From: Algoriphagus pacificus
GTDB lineage: Bacteria; Bacteroidota; Bacteroidia; Cytophagales; Cyclobacteriaceae
Length of the DNA stretch: 64,000 nucleotides
Assembly: GCF_017254845.1 (NCBI RefSeq)
Contig: NZ_JAFKCU010000003.1
Span: 434,001 to 498,000 of the forward strand
Reading direction: 5' to 3'
The position numbers and the translations under genes were made by a program. Of the stretch, positions 44,133 to 53,477 are shown in pieces (positions within the stretch are counted from its first letter, which is position 1; each line of letters starts with the position of its first letter). Under the pieces are notes generated by a model. The model had not been told where the DNA came from. It ran no database searches and saw only the letters and a program-made list of their open reading frames with translations.

Positions 44133-44492
44133 ATGAAAAAAATCCTGATTATCGAGGATGATTTATTGATTTCTAGCCTAGTACAGTTTCGTCTAAAAAA
44201 GGATGGGTATGAAACCCATTTGGTAAAAGATGGAAATGAAGGAACGAAAGCTATTGATTCATTTGATCCTGATTTAATTATTACCGATGTAATGATGCCA
44301 TTTAAAAGTGGAATTGAGATCATTCATTATGCCCGTAAGACAAAACCGGATACACCTATTATTGTCTTGAGTTCTTTAGGAGAAGAAGAGAAAGTTGTTT
44401 TGGAAGCTTTCAATCTAGGAGTAGCAGATTTTATTCCCAAGCCATTCAATCCTAACGAATTGGCAATTAGAGTTAAACGCGTTTTGAGGTAA
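44133..44492 (+). CDS. single-domain response regulator (REC)
   Basis: 119 aa, receiver domain only. Acidic pair Asp9/Asp10, phospho-acceptor Asp52 in LIITDVMMPFKSG, Ser/Thr switch in IIVLSSLG, Lys in FIPKPFNPNEL. No output domain, so it must act by protein contact. The next gene begins 7 bp after its stop. Position at the head of the synthase operon suggests it adjusts polymer synthesis or docks on one of the encoded proteins. No histidine kinase lies nearby. Confidence 0.92.
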   Translation: MKKILIIEDDLLISSLVQFRLKKDGYETHLVKDGNEGTKAIDSFDPDLIITDVMMPFKSGIEIIHYARKTKPDTPIIVLSSLGEEEKVVLEAFNLGVADFIPKPFNPNELAIRVKRVLR

Positions 44493-44499
44493 TTATTGA

Positions 44500-46089
44500 A
44501 TGGAGAAAACCTTTACCCGATTTTGTGTCCTCTTCCTAATTGTTTTTAGCTGCGCAAAAGTTGGTTTTGCCCAGGACACTCTGCCCTTTACTGATTCTAC
44601 TAGTTTTTTTCAGTTTCTGGAAAAACAGCAGCAAATCCCATCCTTCAAATACAGATACAAGGCCGTTCCCAAAGCTGGTGAAAACACCCTTTTAGAAGAT
44701 TCTGTATTGAGTTTTTCAGAAGGAGCGGGAGATACTTTGGTCTCCAAATCTTTCGATGATTACAGCTCTTGGTTCCAAGCTGGCAATGCCTATTTAAGTC
44801 AGGATTCGTTAGGATTTCAACCTGCTTTTTTGATTTACGATGTTCCCTCTGATCTAACTGCCGCACAAGCTTATGTGGCAAATCTTTGGAGGAATAAGGA
44901 TATATTTTTGCCGGAAGAAACCCCTGAAGTGGGAGAGGATCTAGTAATTCTCGCCAATCTGGTGCCTTATGAATCGGGAAATAATGGACGATTTAGATTT
45001 TTTTCAGATTATAAATTAGTGATTGTAGTAAGCCTTATTGGGTTCTTCTTGGTGATGGCGATCGGAATGATTCTGTTTATGGTTTATATCAAATCGAGCC
45101 ATTCCAGAAGAGAAGCACTTAAAGAAGAATATGAAAATCAAATAATTGGTCCTCTTTCTGAATTGTTGTTTGAAAAATCAGAAGAGGAGATTGATGCATT
45201 GAAACAAGCCGATATTTATGCCATTTTCCCTGAAAAAGACTTTAAGAAGGAGCTTTTTAAATTTGTTTTGATTGAAAAAATTATCTCGCTTAACAAGCAG
45301 ATGAAAGGTGATTTCAAAGATAAATTGAAAAGGCTCTATAAGAAGTTCAAATTGGATGAGATTTCAATTGGTAAGCTTAAAAGCAAGCGATGGGATAAGG
45401 TGACCAATGGTTTGGTCCATATCAATGAAATGGATTTGGTGGAAGCGCTTCCTTTGGTTAGAGAGCTTACTGATTCCTCCAACTTTTACATTCGATCTCA
45501 ATCTATCGCGACGCTTTTGAACCTTTCGGAAAAGGTAGATTTGACGACCATTAAAAAACAGCCGTACCCACTTTCCAGATGGCAGCAGATGAATTATCTG
45601 AGAATCATCAAATACTTACATATTCAAAAATCCCTGAAAATTGACACTTTATTCAGTGCCCAAAACCAATCAATCAGGCTATTTGGATACAAATTGGTAA
45701 GAATGCTTGGGAGGGTTGATTTGTTGGAACAGCTTTCTGAATTGGCGCCAGAGGTAGAGGATATTGAAAAAATTGAAATCCTGAAAACCTATCAAATCAT
45801 TGGTGTACATACTGAGGCTGCTTTTGTCAATACTTGTCTAAGATCTGATAATATAGCCTTGGTAAAAGCTGCTGCAAGAGCGGCTGGAGCCATTGGAGAT
45901 CAAGCTTCTGCACATATTCTGATAGAATTATTGGAAGAGAAGCCAAGTTTTGAATTGAAAATGATCTACATGGATACCTTGAATAAATTGGATCAGAGCA
46001 TGTATGAAGCTTTTGTTTCGCAATCAGAGGACCAAGACTTGAGCCAAATCAACGATCACCTACAAGACCCCCTTTTACAAAATGTATAG
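44500..46089 (+). CDS. transmembrane protein with cytoplasmic HEAT-like repeats
   Basis: 529 aa. Signal-like N-terminus (FCVLFLIVFSCAKVGFAQ), a periplasmic segment of about 135 aa, one transmembrane helix (VIVVSLIGFFLVMAIGMILF, about 170-190), then about 330 cytoplasmic residues. The cytoplasmic part is helical with HEAT-like pairs (DSSNFYIRSQSIATLLNLSE; DNIALVKAAARAAGAIGDQA). No catalytic motif. Overlaps the GT2 gene by 8 bp. It may couple the response regulator to the synthase; this is inference. Confidence 0.7.
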   Translation: MEKTFTRFCVLFLIVFSCAKVGFAQDTLPFTDSTSFFQFLEKQQQIPSFKYRYKAVPKAGENTLLEDSVLSFSEGAGDTLVSKSFDDYSSWFQAGNAYLSQDSLGFQPAFLIYDVPSDLTAAQAYVANLWRNKDIFLPEETPEVGEDLVILANLVPYESGNNGRFRFFSDYKLVIVVSLIGFFLVMAIGMILFMVYIKSSHSRREALKEEYENQIIGPLSELLFEKSEEEIDALKQADIYAIFPEKDFKKELFKFVLIEKIISLNKQMKGDFKDKLKRLYKKFKLDEISIGKLKSKRWDKVTNGLVHINEMDLVEALPLVRELTDSSNFYIRSQSIATLLNLSEKVDLTTIKKQPYPLSRWQQMNYLRIIKYLHIQKSLKIDTLFSAQNQSIRLFGYKLVRMLGRVDLLEQLSELAPEVEDIEKIEILKTYQIIGVHTEAAFVNTCLRSDNIALVKAAARAAGAIGDQASAHILIELLEEKPSFELKMIYMDTLNKLDQSMYEAFVSQSEDQDLSQINDHLQDPLLQNV

Positions 46090-47548
46090 CTTCTTATTTT
46101 ATTTTGTACTTGAGTTGTTGGGGATTTTCTTTCTCATCATCAGTTTTTCGGTTATCGTCATTTACTTGACGACCATGTTTTTGAGCGCCTTGGAATTGAG
46201 AGATCATTTGAGGAGAAACCGATTTGCAGATTATCAGGATATTATTACTTCACCTATTGCTCCCGGAGTTTCCATTATAGCACCAGCCTATAATGAAGGA
46301 CAAAACATTGTGCAGAATGCCAAAAGCCTTATGTCACTTCATTATGGAAAATTTGAAGTGGTGATTATTAATGATGGCTCGAAGGACGATACATTAGAAA
46401 AACTGATTGAGGCTTTTGAATTGGAGAAGACCAATTACGCCTATAATTATCAAATCGACTGTAAGCCAGTTAGAGGAGTCTATAAATCCAGAAATAGATC
46501 ATACAGCAAATTACTGATCATAGATAAAGAAAATGGAGGAAAGGCTGATGCCCTAAATGCAGGTATCAATGTGTCTTCCATGGAAATTATCGCATGTATT
46601 GATGTGGATTGTATCCTTTCTCATGAATCAATCACAAGGATGGTTCGTCCATTTATGGAGGAAACTAATAGAAAGGTAATTGCCGTAGGTGGAGTAATCG
46701 GGATCGCCAATAACTGCGATGTACAAGACGGAACTGTAACAAAATATAGAATCCCAACCAGTCTCTTGGGAAGATTTCAAGTCATTGAATACTTCCGTGC
46801 CTTTTTGATGGGCAGGATGGCCTGGACTCGTGTCAATGGTTTGATGTTAATTTCCGGAGCTTTCGGTTTTTTCAATCGAGACCTGGTTTTGGCAGTTGGG
46901 GGATATTTCCCGAAAACTGTCGGGGAAGATATGGAGCTCGTCGTGAGAATGCGAAGATACATGGAGGAGCAAGGAATAGCCTATAAAGTTGGCTTTGTAC
47001 CAGATCCATTGTGCTGGACAGAAGTACCTGAAGATGAAGCCGTTCTTAAGCGTCAGAGAAATAGATGGATTAGGGGAACTATCGAGACATTGCAGCTACA
47101 TAAAGCCATGCGTTTTAATCCAAAATATGGCGTTTTAGGGATGCTTTCTTATCCTTATTGGAGTGCTTTTGAGAAGTTCGCACCAATCATTGAGTTGGTT
47201 GGGGCTTTGTATACTTTTACTTTAATAGTGATTGGGGATTTCAGTGCATTTTATTTTATCGCACTGTATTCTATGCTTTACCTTCTGACACTTTTGGTTT
47301 CATCATTTAGCATTCTATATGAGCAAGTCGCATATAATAATTACAAGGATAAAAAAGACTTGAGAAAGCTGATTCTTACTGTACTTATTGAGCCATTTAT
47401 CATTCACCCCAAAGTGGTTATGTGGGGTCTCCAAGGACATATTGATTTTATCAAAGGTAAAGGTGGCTGGGGACAGATGATCCGAACTGGATTTAAAAAA
47501 TCTGAAGACAGAAAACATGTTGAAACCAATTTGAATACCGAATCATGA
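46082..47548 (+). CDS. processive family 2 glycosyltransferase (polysaccharide synthase)
   Basis: 488 aa. N-terminal transmembrane helix, then a GT2 domain: SIIAPAYNEGQNI, VVIINDGSKDDT, DxD in IACIDVDC, acceptor-site GEDMELVVRMR, and QRNRW (QxxRW). At least three C-terminal transmembrane helices follow. This set of motifs is that of membrane polymer synthases such as PgaC/BcsA-type enzymes, which make and extrude a polysaccharide from nucleotide sugars. No PilZ domain is visible. Overlaps the downstream gene by 4 bp (ATGA). Confidence 0.9.
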   Translation: MYSFLFYFVLELLGIFFLIISFSVIVIYLTTMFLSALELRDHLRRNRFADYQDIITSPIAPGVSIIAPAYNEGQNIVQNAKSLMSLHYGKFEVVIINDGSKDDTLEKLIEAFELEKTNYAYNYQIDCKPVRGVYKSRNRSYSKLLIIDKENGGKADALNAGINVSSMEIIACIDVDCILSHESITRMVRPFMEETNRKVIAVGGVIGIANNCDVQDGTVTKYRIPTSLLGRFQVIEYFRAFLMGRMAWTRVNGLMLISGAFGFFNRDLVLAVGGYFPKTVGEDMELVVRMRRYMEEQGIAYKVGFVPDPLCWTEVPEDEAVLKRQRNRWIRGTIETLQLHKAMRFNPKYGVLGMLSYPYWSAFEKFAPIIELVGALYTFTLIVIGDFSAFYFIALYSMLYLLTLLVSSFSILYEQVAYNNYKDKKDLRKLILTVLIEPFIIHPKVVMWGLQGHIDFIKGKGGWGQMIRTGFKKSEDRKHVETNLNTES

Positions 47549-48771
47549 AAAAAATCTTAGTTTTTGTTTTTATTGGTTTCGCATACTTGAGTTCTGTCAA
47601 GGCACAGGACTCCTTTGACCCAGATGAATTGCTGGTTCAGGCTAGGGAATTGATTTTTGATGACAAATACCAAGAAGGTAGAAAAATCGCTTTTCGTGCA
47701 TTAGATAAATACCCCAACTACGCAGATATTTTAATTCTGGTAGGGCGAAGCTACGCATGGGAAGGAAAAAATGATTCAGCTTCAATCTATTTAGAAAGAG
47801 CTATTGTGGCCTCTCCGGATTATGAAGACGGTTATATTGCTTACCTAGATAACCTAATGTGGTCAGATCAATACGAGCAGGCAAATGAAGTTTTAGCCCG
47901 AGCCAAGACCAATTTTGGAACCCCATTACCTAATGCCATCCGATACAAGGAATCTAGATTGTATTATTATCAAGATGATTATGATCAGGCCTATGAGATA
48001 GCTGAGGAGCTATTTGATAAAGATTATAATGAAGAAGGATTGTTGGGCTATATCCAAAACCTTCAAAGATTGAAAAGAACCAATGCCATTGGTGTCACCT
48101 ATGATTATGATAATTTTCAGGGAGATCTGGAACCATGGCATACTTATTCCCTTTACGGTAGAACCCAAACTAAAGTGACTGGATCACTGATCGCCAGAGT
48201 AACACAAGCTTATAGATTTGACACACAAGGCACTTTATTCGAATTGGATGCTTATCCTTCTTTAGGAGAGAATATGTATGCTTATGTGAATATTGGAGGA
48301 TCTGGTGCTGGATTTTTCCCTAAACTCAGATTTGGTACCTCTTTATACTACAGTTTGGAAAAAGCTTGGGAAGTAGAGGCTGGCTATAGATACTTAGGCT
48401 TCGGAGAAGCAACACATATCTTCACTTCATCCTTAGGAAAATATGTTGGAAACTGGTGGTTGAATCTACGTGCCAACGTGATACCTGATAATGGAAAAGT
48501 AAGTACTTCTGCAAACTTTCAGGCTCGCTATTATTTCAAAACTGCTGAGGATTTCTTCAGTATTCAGTTGAGTTCTGGGGTATCTCCAGATGAGGAAAAC
48601 CGGGATCAGACTCAGCTTTTAAATTCCTACAGAGCGAGAGTGGGCTACCAACAATTGGTTACTTCGAGATTTATGATTTATGGTTATACTGGATATAGCA
48701 GAGATGAACTTTCTGCAGATACTTTCCGAAATGACCTGAATTTCACTTTAGGAGTTGAGTACAGATTTTAA
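47545..48771 (+). CDS. YaiO-like outer-membrane beta-barrel with TPR N-terminus
   Basis: 408 aa, signal peptide ending SSVKAQ. Residues about 25-180 hold TPR-like helical pairs (EGRKIAFRALDKYPNYADIL; DSASIYLERAIVASPDYEDG). Residues about 195-408 form alternating strands of a beta-barrel ending in YRF (NDLNFTLGVEYRF). This domain order matches YaiO-family proteins and recalls the TPR + barrel design of exopolysaccharide export proteins such as PgaA and BcsC. Directly follows the synthase gene, so it is the likely outer-membrane export component. Confidence 0.85.
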   Translation: MKKILVFVFIGFAYLSSVKAQDSFDPDELLVQARELIFDDKYQEGRKIAFRALDKYPNYADILILVGRSYAWEGKNDSASIYLERAIVASPDYEDGYIAYLDNLMWSDQYEQANEVLARAKTNFGTPLPNAIRYKESRLYYYQDDYDQAYEIAEELFDKDYNEEGLLGYIQNLQRLKRTNAIGVTYDYDNFQGDLEPWHTYSLYGRTQTKVTGSLIARVTQAYRFDTQGTLFELDAYPSLGENMYAYVNIGGSGAGFFPKLRFGTSLYYSLEKAWEVEAGYRYLGFGEATHIFTSSLGKYVGNWWLNLRANVIPDNGKVSTSANFQARYYFKTAEDFFSIQLSSGVSPDEENRDQTQLLNSYRARVGYQQLVTSRFMIYGYTGYSRDELSADTFRNDLNFTLGVEYRF

Positions 48772-48782
48772 AACCCACCGAT

Positions 48783-49961
48783 ATGATCTCTGAAGAGTTA
48801 AAAATCTTACTTCGGCGCCTATTTCCTTTTCTTGCCTTTTTTATCCTGATTCCACTCTTGAGCTATGGGGTTTGGGTTATTTACCCCAATAAAAACCTCT
48901 CGATCGTAGCTATTGACAAAACAGTTTTAGGTCCAGGTTTGGTGGAGCATAGTTCATTTTTCTGGGTTTTGGATCATTTAAAAATCACCAAAAAGAACCA
49001 GGAGTTTTACAACAGAAAGACAGACTATTTCGGTTATTATCCAGCTGGTGAAAAACCGAAACCAGAGATCAAGGACTTGTCTAAGCTGACCAGCCAAATG
49101 ATCAAGGATAAGGTCACCAATACTGATTTGATCTTTATTACAGACACTTATGGTGTTATGGCATCTGCCGATGAATTAGCAGAAATGCAATCCCTAAAGC
49201 CACGAGTAATTTATGGTGGATTGGATACTAAAGATTTGGAATTGATTCGTGAGGCTAAAGCTCAGGAGAAAACCATCATAGCTGAATTCAATACTATGGC
49301 TAGCCCAACCAGTAAGGCCAATCGCACTGAATTTGAAAATCTGATGGGTATCAAATGGACTGGATGGATCGGAAGGTACTTCGATGAAATGGATACTTTG
49401 ATCAATAATGATATTCCAACATGGCTTAGGTATCAATACAAGCTTCAACACGAGGGAAACTGGATGAGTAATGGTCCGGGTTTGATTTTCATCCATGAAG
49501 ATGGAAAAGTTGAAGGAATGACATTTGAAGAAGATTATTTGAATAAGATTCCTTTTATCCGAACACAGAAGAGAAATCCTATTGCTGAAAATTTGCCAGA
49601 ATTGGTTCCTTACCCGGATTGGTTTGATGTGGTATTGATCGAGAGAGATTATCAGGTAATTTCCTATTATGATATCAATCCAACTGCTGAAGGTTTGGAG
49701 AAGTTAAGAAGTATGGGACTGCCAAGATTCTTTCCTGCTGCTGTCTCAAAACAAAACGGGAAGGGAAATATGTACTATTTCGCAGGTGATTTTTCTGATC
49801 TTAGGACAAATCTTGGATCGGCTAAATTCGCAGGGCTTCCCTTCCTTTGGAAAGGTTTACACCTCGTAACAGATCACACAGACAGAGAAAGTTTTTTCTG
49901 GAATTACTACTATCCATTGACTTCCAAAATACTCGAAACAGCTTATTTGGAAAAAAATTAA
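48783..49961 (+). CDS. membrane-anchored periplasmic protein of unknown function, exopolysaccharide locus
   Basis: 392 aa. One N-terminal helix (FPFLAFFILIPLLSYGVWVI), then a periplasmic domain of about 355 aa. Alternating strands and helices (LSIVAIDKTV; DLIFITDTYGVM; PRVIYGGLD; KTIIAEFNTMASPTSKANR) suggest a Rossmann-like or amidotransferase-like fold. The region LMGIKWTGWIGRYFDEMD looks well conserved in style, but I cannot name the family. Last gene of the operon (11 bp after the barrel gene). A polymer-modifying role is a guess. Confidence 0.65.
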   Translation: MISEELKILLRRLFPFLAFFILIPLLSYGVWVIYPNKNLSIVAIDKTVLGPGLVEHSSFFWVLDHLKITKKNQEFYNRKTDYFGYYPAGEKPKPEIKDLSKLTSQMIKDKVTNTDLIFITDTYGVMASADELAEMQSLKPRVIYGGLDTKDLELIREAKAQEKTIIAEFNTMASPTSKANRTEFENLMGIKWTGWIGRYFDEMDTLINNDIPTWLRYQYKLQHEGNWMSNGPGLIFIHEDGKVEGMTFEEDYLNKIPFIRTQKRNPIAENLPELVPYPDWFDVVLIERDYQVISYYDINPTAEGLEKLRSMGLPRFFPAAVSKQNGKGNMYYFAGDFSDLRTNLGSAKFAGLPFLWKGLHLVTDHTDRESFFWNYYYPLTSKILETAYLEKN

Positions 49962-51967
49962 TCCTGCTCTTCTGGAAGTAATTTGTGGGTTTGGATGATG
50001 TAATTATTCCTGTTTTTGAATTCCTCAAACTCGCCGATCATACGGGTTAGGTTATCAGGATCATTGATTGGATCGATATTTAGGTTTTCACCGACAAGGA
50101 ACAACTGACCGTCAGACAGGAAGTATTCCCCGTGGATATAGTCTACCAATTGATTTTTATTTCGCATCAGAGGCATGGCAATTTTAGACTGAAATAGCCT
50201 GGTGGTATCAAACACCTGACCCTGCCAAGTCACTTCTTCTGGTAGGCTGATATCAACTTGCTTATTAAGAAATGAAAGGAGAGATGGTGTAATCTCGAAA
50301 TGAGAAGTTACTCCCTTAAATCTGGCACTTCGATTCAATAAAGGAGAATAAATGATTAATGGAACGTGAAACCTATCCAATCTGGAAGACATTGGAACTT
50401 CCGGTAATCTATGATCTCCGGTTATTATGAAAATTGTGTTTTCAAATTCCGGTCTCTTACTGTAGGCATCCATAAATTCTTTCACGGCATCATCCGCATA
50501 AAGAATCGTCATGTAGATGTCTTCGTAGGACAGGTAATCGTTTACTTTACTTTCATCAAATCCTAGGGTGTTTCGAAGGTGATCTCGAAGCTTGGGCTCA
50601 TAATATTCTGGATTTGGAACGATATAAGGATCGTGAGAAGTTTGCGTCTGAAATATCCTTATTTGAGGTAAGGTGTCGGAAGGAGGCAATTTATCCAGTC
50701 CATTTGAAAACATATTCTTATCAGGGTAACCCCATGAGAAGCCTGTTGAGGTAGGAGTTTTCTGGTATTGAGGGCCGTAATCCCTTTGATCCACAATTAC
50801 GTCTACATTCTGATAATTAAGGAAATCTCCCTCATTATCGAAGTTTTTATCTGAACCGATAAAAAAGTCTATTTCGTAATTATTGTTTTTTAGGACACTC
50901 AAAAATGAGTCATGATGAGGGAAGTCCGGAGAAAATTCCAAGAATCCATTCTGTCCAAAAGGCAAACCTCCAAATACTCCAGGAAGTAATCCGAAAGTTC
51001 TACCAGTAGAGGAAACAGCATTATCCCAAACTAGGCTGTAGTTAGCCAAAGAATCCAGATAAGGCGTAAAACTGCCTAAATAAGCTCCTTGACCAGAATA
51101 AGCTCTTCCTAAACTTTCGATGAGAATAAAAACTACATCAGGTTTTCTTTCCAAGCTATCAAAATAAGGACTTAATACATCCGGATAATTGGCGGTATGC
51201 AGAAATGGATAATTATCGTCCGGGAATTCTTTTTGAACCGTAAGATCATTTCCAGAGGGTCTCAGATAAAAATCAAAGTAAAAATCATCCGAGTACATGA
51301 AATAGGTAAAAGATTGCTGAACAAGGAAATTAGTCTTGTTCGTTTCGATATTGAATTTATTTTCATCCATACCTGTGGAACCTGCAGGAGGGAAAATGAC
51401 AAAAGTGATGATCAGAATTAGCCCAATTCCTGTCATCCATAAATAAGTTTTTAGATTCAGCTTTATAATCGTAGCCCCAAACCAAAGGATTGCAGCGATA
51501 AGTAAAATACCGATACTTCCAGCAACCAAGATGGAGGGAGTAAGGACTCCTGAACCTTGGACAGTAATCATCAAATCCTCATAACTATATGCAAAAAGGT
51601 CACTGCCGAGTGGAAGCAAGGTTTTGACAAAATACATGATCAAGGAAATCTGAAGAAAGATGGCTATCAAAAAGACCATCATTAAGGAGACTCTTGCAAT
51701 CTTCACAGAGATCAAACTCATGAGTAGGTAGCCTATCATCAACAGGCCGAAAAAGTAAAGCAGCCAATTAATATCTTTCAAAAGTCCTGTAAAAAACACG
51801 TCGCCAAAAGAAAATTCAAGCACATGTTGATCAAAGACCATGTAGAGTTCCAGAACTCTTAAAAGAAACATTATACCACTAAAAATGAGGGCCATTCCCC
51901 AGAAATTTCCAAGGATCGTTTTTATCTTATCGGGTAGGGCAGACCTGATTTCGGCTTTTTGGGCCAT
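49958..51967 (-). CDS. LTA synthase/sulfatase-family membrane phosphotransferase
   Basis: 669 aa from the ATG at 51967; a start 15 codons upstream would overlap the divergent gene. Five or so N-terminal transmembrane helices (to about residue 215) precede an extracytoplasmic alkaline-phosphatase-fold domain. That domain has VVFILIESLGRAYSGQGAYL (metal Glu), the Thr nucleophile in SSTGRTFGLLPG, and TGDHRLPEVPM (Asp-His). LtaS-like enzymes transfer phosphoglycerol or similar groups, so it may decorate a surface glycan. Its 3' end overlaps the exopolysaccharide operon by 4 bp (convergent). Confidence 0.88.
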   Translation of the reverse strand: MAQKAEIRSALPDKIKTILGNFWGMALIFSGIMFLLRVLELYMVFDQHVLEFSFGDVFFTGLLKDINWLLYFFGLLMIGYLLMSLISVKIARVSLMMVFLIAIFLQISLIMYFVKTLLPLGSDLFAYSYEDLMITVQGSGVLTPSILVAGSIGILLIAAILWFGATIIKLNLKTYLWMTGIGLILIITFVIFPPAGSTGMDENKFNIETNKTNFLVQQSFTYFMYSDDFYFDFYLRPSGNDLTVQKEFPDDNYPFLHTANYPDVLSPYFDSLERKPDVVFILIESLGRAYSGQGAYLGSFTPYLDSLANYSLVWDNAVSSTGRTFGLLPGVFGGLPFGQNGFLEFSPDFPHHDSFLSVLKNNNYEIDFFIGSDKNFDNEGDFLNYQNVDVIVDQRDYGPQYQKTPTSTGFSWGYPDKNMFSNGLDKLPPSDTLPQIRIFQTQTSHDPYIVPNPEYYEPKLRDHLRNTLGFDESKVNDYLSYEDIYMTILYADDAVKEFMDAYSKRPEFENTIFIITGDHRLPEVPMSSRLDRFHVPLIIYSPLLNRSARFKGVTSHFEITPSLLSFLNKQVDISLPEEVTWQGQVFDTTRLFQSKIAMPLMRNKNQLVDYIHGEYFLSDGQLFLVGENLNIDPINDPDNLTRMIGEFEEFKNRNNYIIQTHKLLPEEQD

Positions 51968-52045
51968 AGGTAATGAGTAACTTTTTGATTTATGGCTGAA
52001 AAGATAGGGCAAAATCGGGTATCTTCAACCAGTCAAATTAAATAT

Positions 52046-52588
52046 ATGGGTAAATCAGATCTCTTATTTGAGCTTTATAGTAACCTTAGCACAACTGGGG
52101 CACTAACTTTTAGTTCTAAATCACTAGTCAATAAAATGCTGTCCTATTCAGACTTGTCAAAAGCAAAGCTGATTGTTGAATTGGGAGGGGGAGACGGAAG
52201 TATTACGCAGGGAATTGTAGATAAATTGAAGCCAGATGCAGAGTTATTGGTATTTGAAATCAGCAGTTCTTTTTGTGAAGCTATGGAAAAACAATTTCCG
52301 CAGGATAATGTGAGAATCATCAACGATTCTGCTGAAAACATCCATTTGTATCTTGAGAATAAGAAGGTTGATTATATTTTCTCATCCTTGCCATTTAGTT
52401 TCATTGCCCCAGAAATCAGGGATGAAATTTTAAACCAAAGTAGAGTTGCTTTGGAAAACGGAGGATATTTTATTCAGATTTGTTATTCCTTCCTTTTAAA
52501 GAACCTCTTTAAAAAGTACTTCAAAACAGTCAGTTCAAGTTTTACGCTGAAGAATTTACCACCGGCTTTTGTGATGGTATGTAAATAA
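52046..52588 (+). CDS. class I SAM-dependent methyltransferase (PmtA/KsgA-like)
   Basis: 180 aa if translated from ATG 52046; an in-frame ATG at 51992 adds 18 aa but lies only 24 bp from the divergent start, leaving no room for promoters. Motif I is LIVELGGGDGSITQGIV; LLVFEISSSFCEAME, NVRIINDSAENIH and VDYIFSSLPFSFI follow. These are the layout of phospholipid N-methyltransferase and rRNA adenine dimethylase-like enzymes (the N/S-L-P-F motif). Substrate not determined. Confidence 0.8.
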   Translation: MGKSDLLFELYSNLSTTGALTFSSKSLVNKMLSYSDLSKAKLIVELGGGDGSITQGIVDKLKPDAELLVFEISSSFCEAMEKQFPQDNVRIINDSAENIHLYLENKKVDYIFSSLPFSFIAPEIRDEILNQSRVALENGGYFIQICYSFLLKNLFKKYFKTVSSSFTLKNLPPAFVMVCK

Positions 52589-52592
52589 ACAA

Positions 52593-52850
52593 ATGATGAA
52601 TATCCTGGAAATAGCCCTAAAGGATATGTGCCGAAAAAGGAAAAATGAGTTCTTTTTTCCAGAGGATATTTTACGTCAGATGTACCCAGAAGACTGGGAA
52701 GAATTTTTAGAGGATTTGGAAGAATTACTGATTCAATTAAAAGAATCAGATAAGATTGAAATTTTGGCTTATCCCAGTGGAACTGTCTATGAAAAGCTCA
52801 ATGAGTCCCCAATTAAAATAAGGTGCCAAAACAAACCTAAATCAACCTAA
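52593..52850 (+). CDS. DUF3253-like small winged-helix protein
   Basis: 85 aa, starts 4 bp after the methyltransferase stop. The pattern FFFPEDILRQMYPEDWEEFL, then LLIQLKESDKIEILAYPSGT and SPIKIRC, matches what I know of DUF3253 (small helix-turn-helix-like proteins with a P-E-D-W motif and a C-terminal P-I-R/K strand). Cotranscription with the methyltransferase is probable. Function unknown. Confidence 0.7.
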   Translation: MMNILEIALKDMCRKRKNEFFFPEDILRQMYPEDWEEFLEDLEELLIQLKESDKIEILAYPSGTVYEKLNESPIKIRCQNKPKST

Positions 52851-52881
52851 AACTGTTGAACAGGCAAACAATAGAACCAAC

Positions 52882-53463
52882 ATGACAAACGAAAATAAAT
52901 TGCCGCAGACAACAGTCTCTATTCCAGAAGGATTGGATTTGATTACGCTTGGAGCAGGTTGTTTCTGGTGTACAGAAGCTGTATTTCAACGATTGGACGG
53001 AGTGAAAAAAGTCGTTTCCGGTTATTCCAATGGATTGGTTGAAAATCCTACTTACAAGGAAATTTGTACTGGAACAACAGGTCATGCAGAAGTTGTACAG
53101 GTCTATTTTGATTCAAAAAAAATTAGCCTTCATAAACTATTAGAAGTGTTTTTTGCCACTCATGATCCTACCACTTTAAATAAGCAAGGAGCTGACATCG
53201 GACCTCAATATAGATCAGGAATCTATTTTGTAAATGATAAACAGAGGCAAATTGCCACGGATCTGATCAATCAACTGAATGAATCAGGCGTATTTGGGAA
53301 GAAGATTGTGACAGAAGTAGCACCTTTGATCAGTTTTTACCCAGCAGAGAATTATCATCAGGATTATTACAATCTCAACGGGCATCAACCCTATTGTCAA
53401 TTTGTAATCAAACCAAAAGTCAACAAGCTGGAAAAGTTCTTTAAGGAGGAGATGAAGTCTTAA
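52882..53463 (+). CDS. msrA: peptide-methionine (S)-S-oxide reductase
   Basis: 193 aa. Catalytic motif GAGCFWCTEAVF near residue 30, then KKVVSGYSNG, GHAEVVQVYFD and YRSGIYF. The C-terminal YHQDYYNLNGHQPYC includes a Cys that could resolve the catalytic disulfide. Reduces methionine-S-sulfoxide in oxidised proteins using thioredoxin. No signal peptide, so it is cytoplasmic. Starts 31 bp after the DUF3253-like gene and may share its transcript. Confidence 0.96.
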   Translation: MTNENKLPQTTVSIPEGLDLITLGAGCFWCTEAVFQRLDGVKKVVSGYSNGLVENPTYKEICTGTTGHAEVVQVYFDSKKISLHKLLEVFFATHDPTTLNKQGADIGPQYRSGIYFVNDKQRQIATDLINQLNESGVFGKKIVTEVAPLISFYPAENYHQDYYNLNGHQPYCQFVIKPKVNKLEKFFKEEMKS

Positions 53464-53477
53464 ATTATATTTTATTT

